Assembly: GCA_036345935.2 (NCBI GenBank)
Contig: JADWOT020000002.1
Span: 17,917,254 to 17,981,253, forward strand
DNA: 64,000 bases
Reading direction: 5' to 3'
From: Taenia hydatigena
Taxonomy: Eukaryota; Platyhelminthes; Cestoda; Cyclophyllidea; Taeniidae
The position numbers and the translations under genes were made by a program. The notes beneath the pieces were generated by a model, which was not told where the DNA came from, searched no databases, and saw only the letters and a program-made list of their open reading frames with translations. Of this stretch, positions 23,670 through 36,103 are shown one piece after another (position 1 is the stretch's first letter; each line of letters starts with the position of its first letter).

Positions 23670-24211
23670 GTAGCTTGCCTTGATGCTTGGCTCTTTGTAT
23701 ACTCGAAATTTGGCGACTAGTCATGACAGTGGCAGCTGCATTAAGTTCTTGCGTTCTCCTTATCGGGTCTGAGTTACTGTGGAAGTGCAGTTTCCTGAAA
23801 CCTGGCTTGCAACTCAGTTCATGAATGTTCGTTTTAATGCTCGGTCAGTGGTATTGGTAGACGAAATAGAAATGATTGTCGCGCCTTGTAATCCTGTAGA
23901 TTGAATCTGAAATGTGCGATTTGTCCCGGCGTGTTTTACAAATGCGGGTCACTTTGTCCCTGGGGTTAAGGGAACTTGTAGGGTTGCAAGTGCGAACACA
24001 TTTGGTCACATTGTGGAATTTCGCGCTGCCGTACCATGATTGATGGAAAATGCTTTGCTTTCACATATTTCCCATTTCAAAGGAAGAGTATTTTGTTTCT
24101 AGTTTTTGCGCATGTGGTGTTTCTGTCCACCCTTGAGTAAATTTTTCATTCCACCATTGTGGCGCCGCTTTAGTCCATTTTAATTACTTGATATTTCTAC
24201 TCCTAACCGTA
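23670..24211. other. Downstream flank of gene G to arm end
   Basis: No gene was seen. It contains the inner boundary of the arm at 24211. Confidence 0.4.
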
Positions 24212-24216
24212 TCTAG

Positions 24217-24314
24217 AGCTGATCTCACCATCTTGAGTGCATAAATACCAGCTTCATCACTGTCAATGCTATCAGTGTCTCCAACGCAAAGTAATTTGCC
24301 TGCATTCTTACACA
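24217..24314 (-). repeat. Duplicated exon-like segment, copy 1
   Basis: A 98-base direct repeat of 24952-25049, about 90% identical, starting within six bases of the inner arm boundary. On the minus strand both copies keep one frame: CKNAGKLLCVGDTDSIDSDE here, followed by AGIYALKM. The D(x)AGxYAL pattern faintly recalls the end of an immunoglobulin fold, which is not enough for a family call. Confidence 0.7.
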
Positions 24315-24951
24315 CCTCGTTACAGTGAATTGACTTGTCAATGACAATGTTAACAATTGATTCGAGCCCTTTTTTCTAACGCAGTCCTAATTTGGCCATA
24401 AAATGGAAATTCACATTGTGAGTGAGATGGGCAGTCGATATCAGAGTGTGCTTTTGTACGCACAAGCTTGATTCATCAGCTATGCAGGTAACAGCTCTTT
24501 CAACTCAGTGATTCACTAGAATTGCCGCTTTCTAATCCTCAAATCTGCTTTCACATTCTTGTCTAAAATCGAGTGTTTGCTTTTACATCGCAACCATAAT
24601 TGCGCAGCCTGCAATCTTTGAGTGTGGCTAAATGGCATCCATGTGGCCCTTCACACACATTGGAGACGTTGAGGTCAATCAGTTCCACAAGGCGACGACC
24701 AACTGGCGCCCTAATCAAGTCAGTGCACAGAGCAGCATTCCGGCTCCATGAGGAATTCTTTTGCGTACACTCTTTAGGAAAAAAGACAAGACATTTTGTC
24801 GTCTACTGTTCATATCATGCTGCCAAACACTATACGTGCATAGGGAAGCACAAACAAAGTTTCGCTGCATGGAAATAAAACTTTGATGGCATTTGGTCTA
24901 TACATTGGTGGTAGAGAACCAGGCAACGTTTGACGGCATTTTCGTGTCCAA

Positions 24952-25049
24952 AGCTGATCTCGCCATCTTGAGTGCACAAGTACCAGCTTCATCACTGTCA
25001 ATGCTAGCACAGTCTCCAACGCAAAGTAATTTGCCTGCATTCTTACACG
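24952..25049 (-). repeat. Duplicated exon-like segment, copy 2
   Basis: Second copy, 735 bases from the first. The frame reads CKNAGKLLCVGDCASIDSDE then AGTCALKMARSALD, and stays open past the repeat. It could be a duplicated exon or a relic. Confidence 0.7.
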
Positions 25050-26179
25050 CCTTTTCATGATTTGCTGAGAGTTATAGCAGGTGATGAGGTTACTTCATGC
25101 CTCACCTAAACAGGCGATTGTATAGCTCATCCTAAAGGTACCAATCTGTATTTCTTCGACACGAGTGAGCGAACTGCTTACAAAAAATGCTGGCTTTGCA
25201 AAGACAAAGGTGGTAGTTGCTTTCCCATCTTGCCAGGTCTGAAACCACACAATCGGACTCAGCTATGCATGCTTTGAGTAGAACCACGTAGTTTGCTACG
25301 CTGACTCACCTCCAATCGCTCCTGACCTAAGAAGTACACAACCTAACAACAACTACAGTCACGTTCGCTAAGCAACGTGACGCAATGCCGCCTTTTTACC
25401 CAAATGCACAGCTGCTCAAACAGGATTCAAACCCGACCTCACCATGTTGGTACCACATGTTTGTCACGCAACATCTAGCTGAAATCGCACACCTATCGGC
25501 ATTTAGCGTCGGGATATTTAAGCTGCGGCCATCGCTTCTGCCTTCCCCCTCCCCCTACACCTAACTTCAAAGAGGTCATGTGGATTCACCACTGGCGCTG
25601 TGCCTTCGAAAATGACGAGAACTCGTCACTGAAAATGAAATTGCGAAATCCAAAAAGGCAAACTGCCATTGAGACTAGGAAAGGAACAGCTTCAAAGACT
25701 CTGCCTTGTCCACAGCACAACATTAATGTGCAGTGAGGAGAACAGACAAAAGCAAACTAACCTCGACTAAATGTGGGCGAACAAATTTATCAGGGTCGAA
25801 TCTAACGTCGAGAACTGGCTGAACTCCACCCCCACCCGCCCCACGCCTCGCAATCACACTCATCAAATCCGCCTCCCGTAAATAAGTCACGCGTAAATTC
25901 GGATGAGCTCAACCGCATGTACTGACGATCCCAACACCTCGCCAATGTCACTCACCATTGAAGGCACTGCGATAACGACCGGGGTCAGGTCACTCAAAAC
26001 ATGCCCTTGTGATTACTTTGAATTCGCCTTCCTTCATATTCAATGGTAGCATATGACAAATTCAGCTCACAGTGTGCAAGTCCGCCAAACCTAATTCCCA
26101 ACCCACGAACCCACGAAAACTGCAACTCTGCAAGAGTGCATCACATTTAATTGCCGGGACAGGACAGTCTCCACCACGT

Positions 26180-27670
26180 CTACTCTAACTTCGACTCCAC
26201 AGCACCATCGCTCCCTTTAAGCTCGTTTCTAACTCCACCCTGCTCTTTTCCTTCTTTACTCATCACACCTTTCTTTGCCTCCTCTGCTTCGCTTTCAAGC
26301 ACAGCGTAGCCACGAGCCATAGGAGAAATGATCAGTCCGGCATCGAACAGATACATGGCCGCCTGCATCTAAGATTGAGGAAGATAAGCACCACTTGAAT
26401 CAAGCCACTCACCTTATCATTTGCATTGTCTCCAGGTAGGTCGCAGATCCTTATTTCATTAGGGTAAATAGCAATCAACCACTCAACCAGTGGAAGGAAC
26501 TAAACAAGAGAAGAGAGTAGAAGTGATGCTTTGAATTCCAAACGCCTACCCTTCGCGGCATCTGCAAACAAGCCGTATCATTAGCAAACCTCGGATGCCG
26601 AGAATTGCAGAGACTGTGATGTACACAAAAGGAATCACCATCGCGTCTTCGCATTAGACCTAATACAGAGCGACGAGTGAGACGAATGATGGTCTCAGGT
26701 TCCAGCTCCCACTCTAATTCGACACGACTTTCATCACGCTGATTGAACACACATTCTATCTGCGATTTTCGATCCTCATCGGCCCCGCAGTCCAAGAAGT
26801 TGGAATCATCCAAGCTTGCCCCAAAGAAAGCTGTGTGTCCTGCCTCCTCGCCTTAAAGGTAATAGCAACCATGTAAACCGACTCCATAAACACACCAAAG
26901 CTTTGCTCTACCTTGACCCGATATTTAGGTTGACAGTGTGCAAAAACCGTGGCATGCAGTAGTTTCAAAGTGGAAAGGCCTGGTGATGTAAAAAGACGAC
27001 TCGATAGCTGTAATGGTGAGCGCACTAATGATACTCTGACCTCAGGCGCCGCAAAAGAACAGTGTTTACTGTAAAGTCAGACAAAAGCATTTTTATTGCC
27101 ACTCCATCGTCAACAACAGGACAGCCTTTTCCTATGACCTCAAGCACTCTTGCGCCCCTCCACCCCAAACCAGGCGAGTATTACACGTGGAGGGCTCAAG
27201 TTGCCGACATTAGGGGACATGCTACGATTACTATCTCTTCGATGCCAGAACAGTATGCCTATTCGAAGAGAGTAAACGCGTTCAGGATCCATTGGCACAC
27301 TCCAAGTGAGTGGGAAGGGCAAGCACCAGCATTATGGACCACCTATTCTCATCCTCGCATAACCTCAACAACTCAGTCGATCCTATCTGCATCAGTCATC
27401 TACTCTTACACAAACACCCACATTCTAAACCCAATGCGCGCAATGAAGCGTAGCCATCAGCCGAATGAAATCAAGACCCAGCCAACGCACAAGCCAAGCA
27501 CAACTCACTGCAATCCAATTTCACAGCCGCCAACTGTTCCATAAATTGCTCTCTCAATTCTTTTGCCGCACGACCAACCGCTCGCTCCTCGTTCCGTCTA
27601 CACACGCCATCTCCACCCTTCAACCACCAGCGCAAAACAAATTCCACTCCCTCCTCCGCGTTCACATCCT
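26180..27670 (-). CDS. Gene X, unrecognised multi-exon gene (spacer copy)
   Basis: The best-preserved gene model in the spacer. The first exon-like piece (about 27670-27509) reads DVNAEEGVEFVLRWWLKGG and ends at GTGAGT. Less certain pieces lie at 27322-27172 (SLRIGILFWHRRDSNRS) and 27025-26935 (STLKLLHATVFAHCQPKYR). Then three exons join cleanly. 26852-26550 reads FGASLDDSNFLDCGADED, later ELEPETIIRLTRRSVLGL and RHPRFANDTACLQMPRR, ending at GTAGGC. 26499-26413 (29 codons, phase 0) reads FLPLVEWLIAIYPNEIRICD and ends at GTGAGT. 26368-26180 reads MQAAMYLFDAGLIISPMARG and ends in an acidic/lysine-rich tail and TAG. The link between the 27025 piece and the 26852 exon is out of phase in my reading, so one splice site there is wrong or there is a lesion. 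No family was identified. Both arms carry deleted copies of this gene, which argues this is the parent or a slower-decaying sister. Sequence beyond 26180 related to arm DNA has stops here. Confidence 0.55.
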
Positions 27671-27962
27671 ACACAAGCGTCGGTGTCATCAACAGCCACA
27701 ACTACCCAACTTACTATATAGAGAATGTCAGCTGCATTCCTCGGATTATTGTGCGTAGACAGCAGCAGTTCACGGAATAGACTACTTTTCTTATTCTTCG
27801 GCTTCTTCAATTTCAGTTGCTAGAAGGATAAGGTGTGAGCAGAAGAGGGCATACTTGAAGAAGGCGTTCCCCACATTCCTCAACCAATACGGGCGCACGG
27901 TTGATAATGCAGAGAACGACGGCATAGGAGGTCTTGCATCCGGAGAGCTTTGCGCGGTGTTT

Positions 27963-27985
27963 GTATTGATGATGTATTGATGATG
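27963..27985 (+). repeat. Short 12-base tandem repeat
   Basis: TATTGATGATG is repeated twice with a 12-base period. It is minor. Confidence 0.6.
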
Positions 27986-29026
27986 TGCACAGCGAATTTG
28001 TTGTTGAATCGCTCTGGGAGGAGGATCCGAAAGCTTGAGCCCATCTAGAAAGTGATGGGGTGAGGAAGAAGGATTTGGTATCCGGAGAATGCCAGTAAAT
28101 GGCGTGAAGGAAAGTACACCGCAACGAGTGCCTTTCTGCATGGGGTTAGTTAACCTCTCCTCCCCTGTCTGCTGTAAATTCATGGCGTAGATCGAAGCAC
28201 GAATGAGCACAGTGAGACTAGCATGGTGAGAGCGCCGTCAATTAATAAAAGCAAAATAAAGTAAATCCACGATGAAACAAGTAGTTTGGCGTTGGGTGAA
28301 AATGCCCCCATCCCACCTCCCCTTCTCGCCCCTTAAACCCTAATCAAGCATGGGTCATGCAAAACAACTATCCATCGTGGGTCAGGAATAAAGGGAAGGG
28401 TGATCGAGTTGATCAAAGCTAACAGCAGCACTAAATGAGAAGTATCTTTGAATGCGATGAACAATAGGGTCAATTTTAGCCTACGGTTAGGAGTAGAAAT
28501 ATCAAGTAATTAAAATGGACTAAAGCGGCGCCACAATGGTGGAATGAAAAATTTACTCAAGGGTGGACAGAAACACCACATGCGCAAAAACTAGAAACAA
28601 AATACTCTTCCTTTGAAATGGGAAATATGTGAAAGCAAAGCATTTTCCATCAATCATGGTACGGCAGCGCGAAATTCCACAATGTGACCAAATGTGTTCG
28701 CACTTGCAACCCTACAAGTTCCCTTAACCCCAGGGACAAAGTGACCCGCATTTGTAAAACACGCCGGGACAAATCGCACATTTCAGATTCAATCTACAGG
28801 ATTACAAGGCGCGACAATCATTTCTATTTCGTCTACCAATACCACTGACCGAGCATTAAAACGAACATTCATGAACTGAGTTGCAAGCCAGGTTTCAGGA
28901 AACTGCACTTCCACAGTAACTCAGACCCGATAAGGAGAACGCAAGAACTTAATGCAGCTGCCACTGTCATGACTAGTCGCCAAATTTCGAGTATACAAAG
29001 AGCCAAGCATCAAGGCAAGCTACCCC

Positions 29027-29701
29027 TTACGAATCACACACAACACACCCAAAGATGCATAAAAGTAAGTCCGTGAACAACACTCCACCAAGAAGTAGTT
29101 CCATCACACTCTTCCCCATATCAAGCGCATTTACGGCTCTGTCACCTACAATAGGTAGCTCACATAAGGAAGACTGTCCATCGGATTTCACTGGCTCTGG
29201 AATCGATTCGCCGTCGTCCTTCTCCGACAATGAGTTCGGCTCGACCTCCACACCATTCTTCATGCCTTGAAGAGAAGATGTATAGGGTTTAACAGTCCCC
29301 AACAGGTAAATCAGGACATTTTGGGCGCGGATCGTTTTACCTAATTTTCTACTACTTTGCTCCTCCTTCTTCTGTTCCTCCGCAATAGCATGCAAACTTG
29401 ATTCTACGACTTTGTCTCCGCCAAGTACTTCGTCCATTTTAACGACGTCCTGGTAAATCGCCTCTTGTTCTGCGTCCTAAAAAGACGATCGGTTGGCATA
29501 AACAGCTAAGACATTATAAAAGTCGGGTACCTTGCCTATCCTTAAACTAGCTGAAAAATGGTAAAAGGAACGTACCCTACCCCTTCTCGCCTTCTTCAGC
29601 TTACGAAACTCGGACGCGAAAAGCACGGAAATTGTCGAGGCGGCTTTGCGCTCCCGCTTAAATAGCGTGCAGACGAAACGAGTGGTTTGAAGGCCAATGC
29701 C
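29027..29701 (-). CDS. Hypothetical gene G, right copy
   Basis: Mirror of 22992-23666 with the same exons, 99-base intron and stop. The coding exon after the intron is identical in translation to the left copy. The same comments on function apply: a charged middle and a C-terminal hydrophobic segment, with no family recognised. Confidence 0.55.
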
Positions 29702-30016
29702 CTTTAAAACAATGTCAAATCAACAAAAATGCACATCTTTCCTAAAAAGTTGATTGCAACCTAATGATATGCAATCTCTTTTTGAAAGCACGTTTTAGAG
29801 TGACGGCTTACAAACTCTGTATGAAATACGTTCGAAATACCCCTCATGATGCAGCTTAGTTATTACAGAATGAAAGGCTGTGCTGTGCGGAAAATTTGCG
29901 CATTTGCCTTTCATAGTCTCGACTGTAATGTGGGCGAAAACGCAGGATTTGCAGTATTAACACCAATACCACATTTCACTTTTCAATTTTCTTGTTTTAA
30001 TCGAGTGCAACATTAG

Positions 30017-30112
30017 CAGGATTTTTGCGGACGATTTTGCTTGTATCGTAATATCGTCATCTACCTCAGCGCTTCGGTGGCCAACGCTGACGCGATACAT
30101 TTATTTTCTCAG
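30017..30112 (+). CDS. Candidate internal exon, right arm
   Basis: Mirror of 22581-22676. One base change turns Ile into Ser in the hydrophobic stretch. Splice signals are unchanged. Confidence 0.3.
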
Positions 30113-31855
30113 GTAAAAGGTGGTCAACGCAGCCCTAATGGGAACTACGATGGCAGCTCCACCAAGTTTCAGAGATGCCTATAATACTTTGTTTGTTTGG
30201 ACTGCCGATTTACGGTCAGGGTCAAAGAGGTGGCCATATTGCCCTGGCTACGCAGGCTGGTCTCCGGGCCATGCCAGCAGCTCAACTTCCTCTAACAGTT
30301 GAATATAGCATTCTATCCTAGTGTTCTGCCTTCTTTTGCCCTCAGTGGAGCCTTGACACTCTACAATACTGGCCTTTGTAATCGCAAGGCTCGAGTTATT
30401 TTCTCACCTCTCGCCGGATAGGTATGATTGAAGAAATATAGGCATTGCATAGCCTCCTCCTCAACTCACATTGTTGGTGTTTGCTGGGCGATGTGTGGTT
30501 GAACAAGTGCGATCCAGTAACCAAAACTCGCACCAGTCAGGGGTCGTGGTAGACGAGACCGTGATGGCACAACAGCAGCAGAGCATGGGCTTTGCACTCA
30601 TACCTGCTTATTCTTAGTTATTCCTTCCAATTTTATCGTACATATGAGTGCACAGTTGGTTGCTATTCCCAGTCGCAAAAATAACTACACACGCTCACCT
30701 TGGAAACTTGGTAGTCATTTTCACCCATCTGCAACAATGAAGCAATTCTGGCAAAGTCCATCAACTGACACGGCGGCTTCAAGGCAGCAGAAATGTCAAT
30801 CAAACGAGCGTGCTGTCACTTTAGAAAGCAGCTTACCCGTGGTCATTGGGATGACAATTGGAATGGGAGGATGATTTGGATAAGAGAGTAACACATTAGA
30901 GAGACAATTCGGCAAAGCTGCATTAGCATGTCAGCAATATCAAATGCACCAATGCATATTTTAAGCGCATAAATGTTTAAGTCCCATTTCCAAATTTAAC
31001 TGAGATTGCTGTGTGCACACGTAGTGCTGTTTTGGCTATTATAAAGGGATGTCACTAAAAACATTGTTTTATTAGGAACTTCTCATCTGTCATCTTGCAT
31101 TGACTTGCTGAAGCAAACTCACATCCTCACTATTCACTGCACGTTGAAATGCATTACGTGGAAAGGATTTTGCGCATGGCTTCAGTCATAAATCATCAGA
31201 CATGTCTGCAATCATCATTAAGCCATGATTCATGTGTTGTAGGGTGCGAGAGACTACTCTTGCAAATCGTTGTGTGCTTGAACAACCTCAGTGTTTCATG
31301 TTGGACACAACTCGTGTTCCCTCTCTACCACATAATGTTTACCATAATTTCGTTATTTAATCAATTCTTCGCATGAGCTTTTTCATGGCACAGAATGATG
31401 AATAAAGCCCTTCAAGTTCAGTGATGAGGTGGGAGACGCCCTGCTATACCAAGATCAATGCGCAGTGATGCTGACTGTCGGTAGAGGTGTCCAGGTAACG
31501 CCGAGACGATGCTGTTGTAACAATGGATCGCTTCCCGAAATGCAGAAGCTTTGAGGAAATGAACGACAGCGGCTGGTAACCTTAAAGCTACTTGTTGGAA
31601 ACTCAAGCCCCCAAAAGGCGAGCTGCTACTTCCCTGCTGAAATGGAGCCTGTCTGTCATCTAAACTACACTAAATGAAACTGAAGTAATTTGGAGATCGC
31701 GCAAGTTGTTAAATGATTGACTAACCTGCCAACTAGTCAACCAACTGACCAATAGTCCAATGGAACTTCTTCCTTATTAGGTGATAGCAAGGTGACGTTG
31801 ACTTTCCCACAGTGTCTACGTTCTGTGGGGTGCGTGGACGCACCGCCAAGAACTG

Positions 31856-31955
31856 NNNNNNNNNNNNNNNNNNNNNNNNNNNNNNNNNNNNNNNNNNNNN
31901 NNNNNNNNNNNNNNNNNNNNNNNNNNNNNNNNNNNNNNNNNNNNNNNNNNNNNNN
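31856..31955. other. Assembly gap of 100 N
   Basis: Exactly 100 N. The flanks align to left-arm positions 20838 and 19388, so the real missing length should be about 1449 bases if the arms are collinear. An open frame read across the N stretch is meaningless. Confidence 0.98.
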
Positions 31956-33063
31956 GCATACGCTGTGACATTCTGCCTAAGCTTTGTTACTACACAACCA
32001 TGCTACCACTGCTAGATGGCTCTTGCTAACAAATGCGAAGAATTTGAAGTTGTCATGGAGAAGGAGAATGGAATAGTAGTAAGCAGCTACGCGAGTATCA
32101 TCAGGGCAAACAAAGACGAACGCAGTGAATAAACTAACTGAATCTATGCTAACGACTCCTCATCGGCTTGACTGCATGTAGCTTAGGGATCATTCGATGC
32201 CAGTGCTTGAGGCTCTGCGACAGCCGTCGGAGTTGTGCAAAGTGCTACACGTGGTGGCGGTACGGATGTAGTTCAAAGACGTGACAGTTGAAGATAAATA
32301 CCTCCTATGATGCCAAATGACGGACCACATTACACGCCGTTTTGTGCTGTGGGCTGATGGTGAAAAAGGCTGCAATGTCCTTCTGATCGCTTAAACAGAA
32401 GGTTCTCTTCTGACATGCCTTACAGTTGAAGTGCTGATGGATGAATGAAACCTTTCACAAAGATTTGCACATTCGAAGGGTTGACAGACGTCAGGCGCCG
32501 CAAAATACCCCATCATTGAGCAGCGCAGAAGAGTAGACTGTTGCGTTGAGCTAGATGAGCCATTCATCAATGGGAGTCAGAGTCTTTGAGACTGCATTAT
32601 CAGAGGTAGCAAAAACAAAGCACGTTGGTATTCACCAACCACTATGACCGACGGCAGTGTGACAGACTCTCCTGAGTGGATTGAAGTACGCAAGCAAAAT
32701 GGTCTTCTCTCCACAACTATTTTCCAGGCACCACCTAGGCGCCTACAAATGAAGCAAATAGAGTCGATTTGGACAAAGTGCCTGTCAATGGGGTTGAAAT
32801 TGCAGAACTTGTGACCCCTAGCTTTACGAAATCGAAAAGACAAATTACAGTCGACACAAGGGAAGAAACATACTCAAAGACTTCCTTGTCCACACAACAG
32901 CATTAATGCTAACATTGATGGGACTGGTAGGCCTTTACTCCCCACCCTCCTCTCATGCCTCGCTAATCAATGTAATCTCTTCCGTCCCCCGTACATAAGT
33001 CATGCATGAATTCCAATGCGCCTAACCCCATGTATTGATGATCCCAACACCGTGCTAATACCA

Positions 33064-33673
33064 CCTACCATTGAGGGCACTGCGGTAACAACCACGGTAA
33101 GGCCATCCAGAACAAGCCCAAGCGATTGATTTGAATTCGACTTCCTTCATATTTAATGAAAAATATGAAAAATTCAGAGTTTGTAAGTCCGCCAAACATA
33201 AGTCCCACCTCAAGAACCCACGGAAACTGCAACTCTGCAAAAGCACATTGCATTTAATTGCCCAACATAACTGTTCAGGACAGTCTCCACCACGCCTACT
33301 CCAAATTCGATTCAACAGCATCATCACTTTCATCAGGCTCTTATCTCCATTCCAGCCCTCCCGCTCTTTACATTCACACCTTTCCTTGCTTCCTCTGCTT
33401 AGCATTCAAGCACAAAGTAGACATAAGCCATTCTAAACTCAATGCGGACAATGCCGTGTAGCCATCAGTCGAATAAAATCATGGCCTAGCCAACGCACAA
33501 ACCAAGCACAACTCACTGGAATCCAATTTTACACCCGCCAACTGTTCCATGAATTGCCCTCTCAATTCTTTTGCCGCGCGATCAACCGCTCGCTTCTCGT
33601 TCCACATGCACACGTCACCTACACCCTTCAACCACTTGCGGAAAACAAAGTCCTCTGCCTCGTCCGCGTTCAT
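33064..33673 (-). pseudogene. Gene X pseudogene, right arm
   Basis: Mirror of 17671-18280 with the same roughly 1.1 kb internal deletion and stops. It lies in the same orientation as the spacer gene X, about 5.4 kb away. Confidence 0.7.
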
Positions 33674-34308
33674 ATTCTACACAAGTACCGTCGTTATCAA
33701 CAGCCAAAACTACTGAACTTGCTATACAGAGAATATCAGCTGAATCAGCTGATCGAGACAAAGGAATGAATGCGAGAGAGTCGAAGGGGTGAGAGGCTGT
33801 GGGCATGGAAGGCGAGAGAATGGGTAAGGGGACAAGAGGTTGGAAGTGGACAATATAAGATCACACTGCACGATTCTTTAGTGCAGCCTTCATTATTTCC
33901 TCCCTTTCTCTCCTCTCTTCATGATACGATGCATGCACTCACTCATCTAGCCACTTGACTGAGTCGAACATGAAGGCTCAGCTTGGTAGAGTGAATGCGG
34001 ATTTCTTTTCAACGACACACTCGAAGAGGCTAGGCGTAGCTTTCCCTTTTTATGCAATTAACATAAGATACCATTTCTGCCAAATTAACTTCTTTGACCA
34101 TCGACACAACCAGAATGGTGGCGGTTGAGGCAACATGTTTGCACTAGACTGTTTTTAGCCTCTCCGCTGCACAACCGTACGTAGCCTCCAATATTGCGTT
34201 TATTGTGCGTCTTCGACAGAGCATATTTTATGCCTCAAATCTGCTTTAGTCCAAAAATTCATCAACTCAACTGTAAAAGACGAGCACTTTATATGAGGTA
34301 ACCTTTAC

Positions 34309-34326
34309 CCTCCTCCTCCTCCTCTT
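34309..34326 (-). repeat. AGG microsatellite, right arm
   Basis: Mirror of 17018-17035, with the same repeat number by eye. Confidence 0.8.
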
Positions 34327-36103
34327 CATCTTTGCATCCAACCCAAGCGCGAGAACATTGACTGCTCTGAGTCATCCACATTGTCTTTTACAAAACGCTG
34401 GACCGATAGCACGTTACTAAGGGGTTGCATGAGGACATCTATCGGCGTCATGAAAACAGGCTGCTGCCTAAGGACGAGATTTGGGTTGTTTTTCCACCTA
34501 TTGCCCAAAGGAAACTATTCCTTAAGCGACAGAGAAGTGAGATTGAGAGCTAAAGCCCACGCATTCTAGTATTCAATGACTCAGTCGGGAAATGCTCTAT
34601 TTCTTCAGCCTTCATCCGTCCACTCTTGCATGCATTAACTCGCAATCCCACTTAAATGTAAGTGGAAGTAAACCTTTTTCAAATGAACTCTCTGAGTCAC
34701 GTGAAGTATTGGTAAATACGGAAGCTAATGGCAACAACACTAAAATGTCACTTAGCCAACGCGAATTCAACCACTGTGATAAAGGCTGAATCTCGTTACT
34801 GCATTTGCGCTGCACTCCATTCACCATTTGACTAACGGATTGCATCTTTGATGCAGTGTGGCAACGCAATTTCAAAAGCAAGAAATGAAATAAGTTTGCC
34901 TACATTAGGGCTTCTTTACCAGTCAACTGCCTTCTCACAAAAGGCCTTCGAAATGAAAAGGACAGAAACGTTGATTGTAGTCGTAGACCACAAGATCATA
35001 AATGTCAACATAAAACGCGCGAAAGATCAAAACAAGCCTAATGTTTGAACAGGTCTACTGCACACAATTGTCACCTTACCTCATCAACTCTGTAATTGCT
35101 TGAAAGCATGTACACCGAGTTGACGCTTGGAGGTTGTTTCCGAGTTTTTGGACATCCTCGTATTCCTACATGTGTAGTGCAACCGGCCGTCCATTCAACC
35201 ATCCATCCCTTCATCCTGCATTACATGTACACATCAGGCCAGTTGTAAATGGCAAATTTGTGGTCAAATGTTTTTGTTAGTTGAAATTTGGTGAAATTAA
35301 ACATTCACTATTGCGGGCATGACCATCTTGCTAAACAGATCCCATCGTTATTCTCTCGCGTAGACATGTCACGCCCCTTCACTTATTATTTCCTCGACAG
35401 TACATACTCATACGGGTCTTGGCATTTCATTCAATGTCAAGTCAGTTGAGGCACAAACTAACGGAATACACTCTTGTCTACACAGCCGTTTGGTTCCAAC
35501 TACATTTATCGATAGCCGACAACCCAACCCCTTCCAGATGTGATAGGCTTTACTCCCTGTCAACATCCCAAACACGGCAATATATGGGATGTGATTCATC
35601 AAATTTCATTGGCCGCACCCTGACGACTAATTAGTTGAGCCAATTCCTGTTCTTCATAGCTGACATGTTTTGAACATCTGGCACATTTACAATGTGCTCT
35701 TACCTCATGCTACACTATGGAGTCGAATAGTCAACGTTGGCACTGACTCTACAGCTCGTGCGCTTCTATTCCCGGGGCAAACATATTTCATTCCCCTCTT
35801 TCACCACGCACATCACTACCTCTAAGACCGCCAACTTCTCATCACTACCCTTGCATTGCCTTCAACTTTACGTCCCACATGGTGCTCTTTCCACTACATG
35901 CCGCACACACCATTTCCCCATAGCCACATTTATCAACATATGTGTGTTTGTGTGCATTTATTCTGTCAAAAAGAAGGAGTGGAAAATAAATTAAGTAAAA
36001 TCGGGAGGTGACAGAGCTTAAAAGTGGGGTGAGAGTGTTTAGAGTGGTAAAGATTGATTTGCGGCACATAATTTTGGCTACAACCAGAACAGTTGGTGGA
36101 AGA

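Larger units (their letters stand above)
8893..24211 (+). repeat. Left inner arm of near-identical inverted repeat
   Basis: Reverse complement of 28482-42453. Paired coordinates sum to 51346 or 51344 outside the gap and to 52693 inside it. The shift is explained by the 100-N gap standing for about 1449 bases. Only occasional single-base differences were seen, for example near 8961, 15800, 22635 and 22908. The outer end lies at the deletion breakpoint in arginase C. The inner end lies at CTCCTAACCGT(A), where the spacer starts. Confidence 0.95.
24212..28481. other. Spacer between the inner arms
   Basis: 4270 bases with no mirror partner across the arms. It holds a duplicated exon-like segment (24217-24314 and 24952-25049) and gene X on the minus strand. 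25050-25560 and 27820-28480 have no recognised gene. Confidence 0.85.

Noticed and set aside
25410..25440. GGATTCAAACC, similar to a reversed tRNA B box
   Set aside because: The flanking bases do not form a T-arm stem and no acceptor or anticodon arms could be drawn.
27062..27544. 160-codon plus-strand open frame
   Set aside because: It lies antisense to gene X exon candidates on the minus strand and shows no family resemblance. It is probably the shadow of that gene.
31812..32015. Open frame crossing the N gap
   Set aside because: Half of it is unknown bases. It has no meaning.
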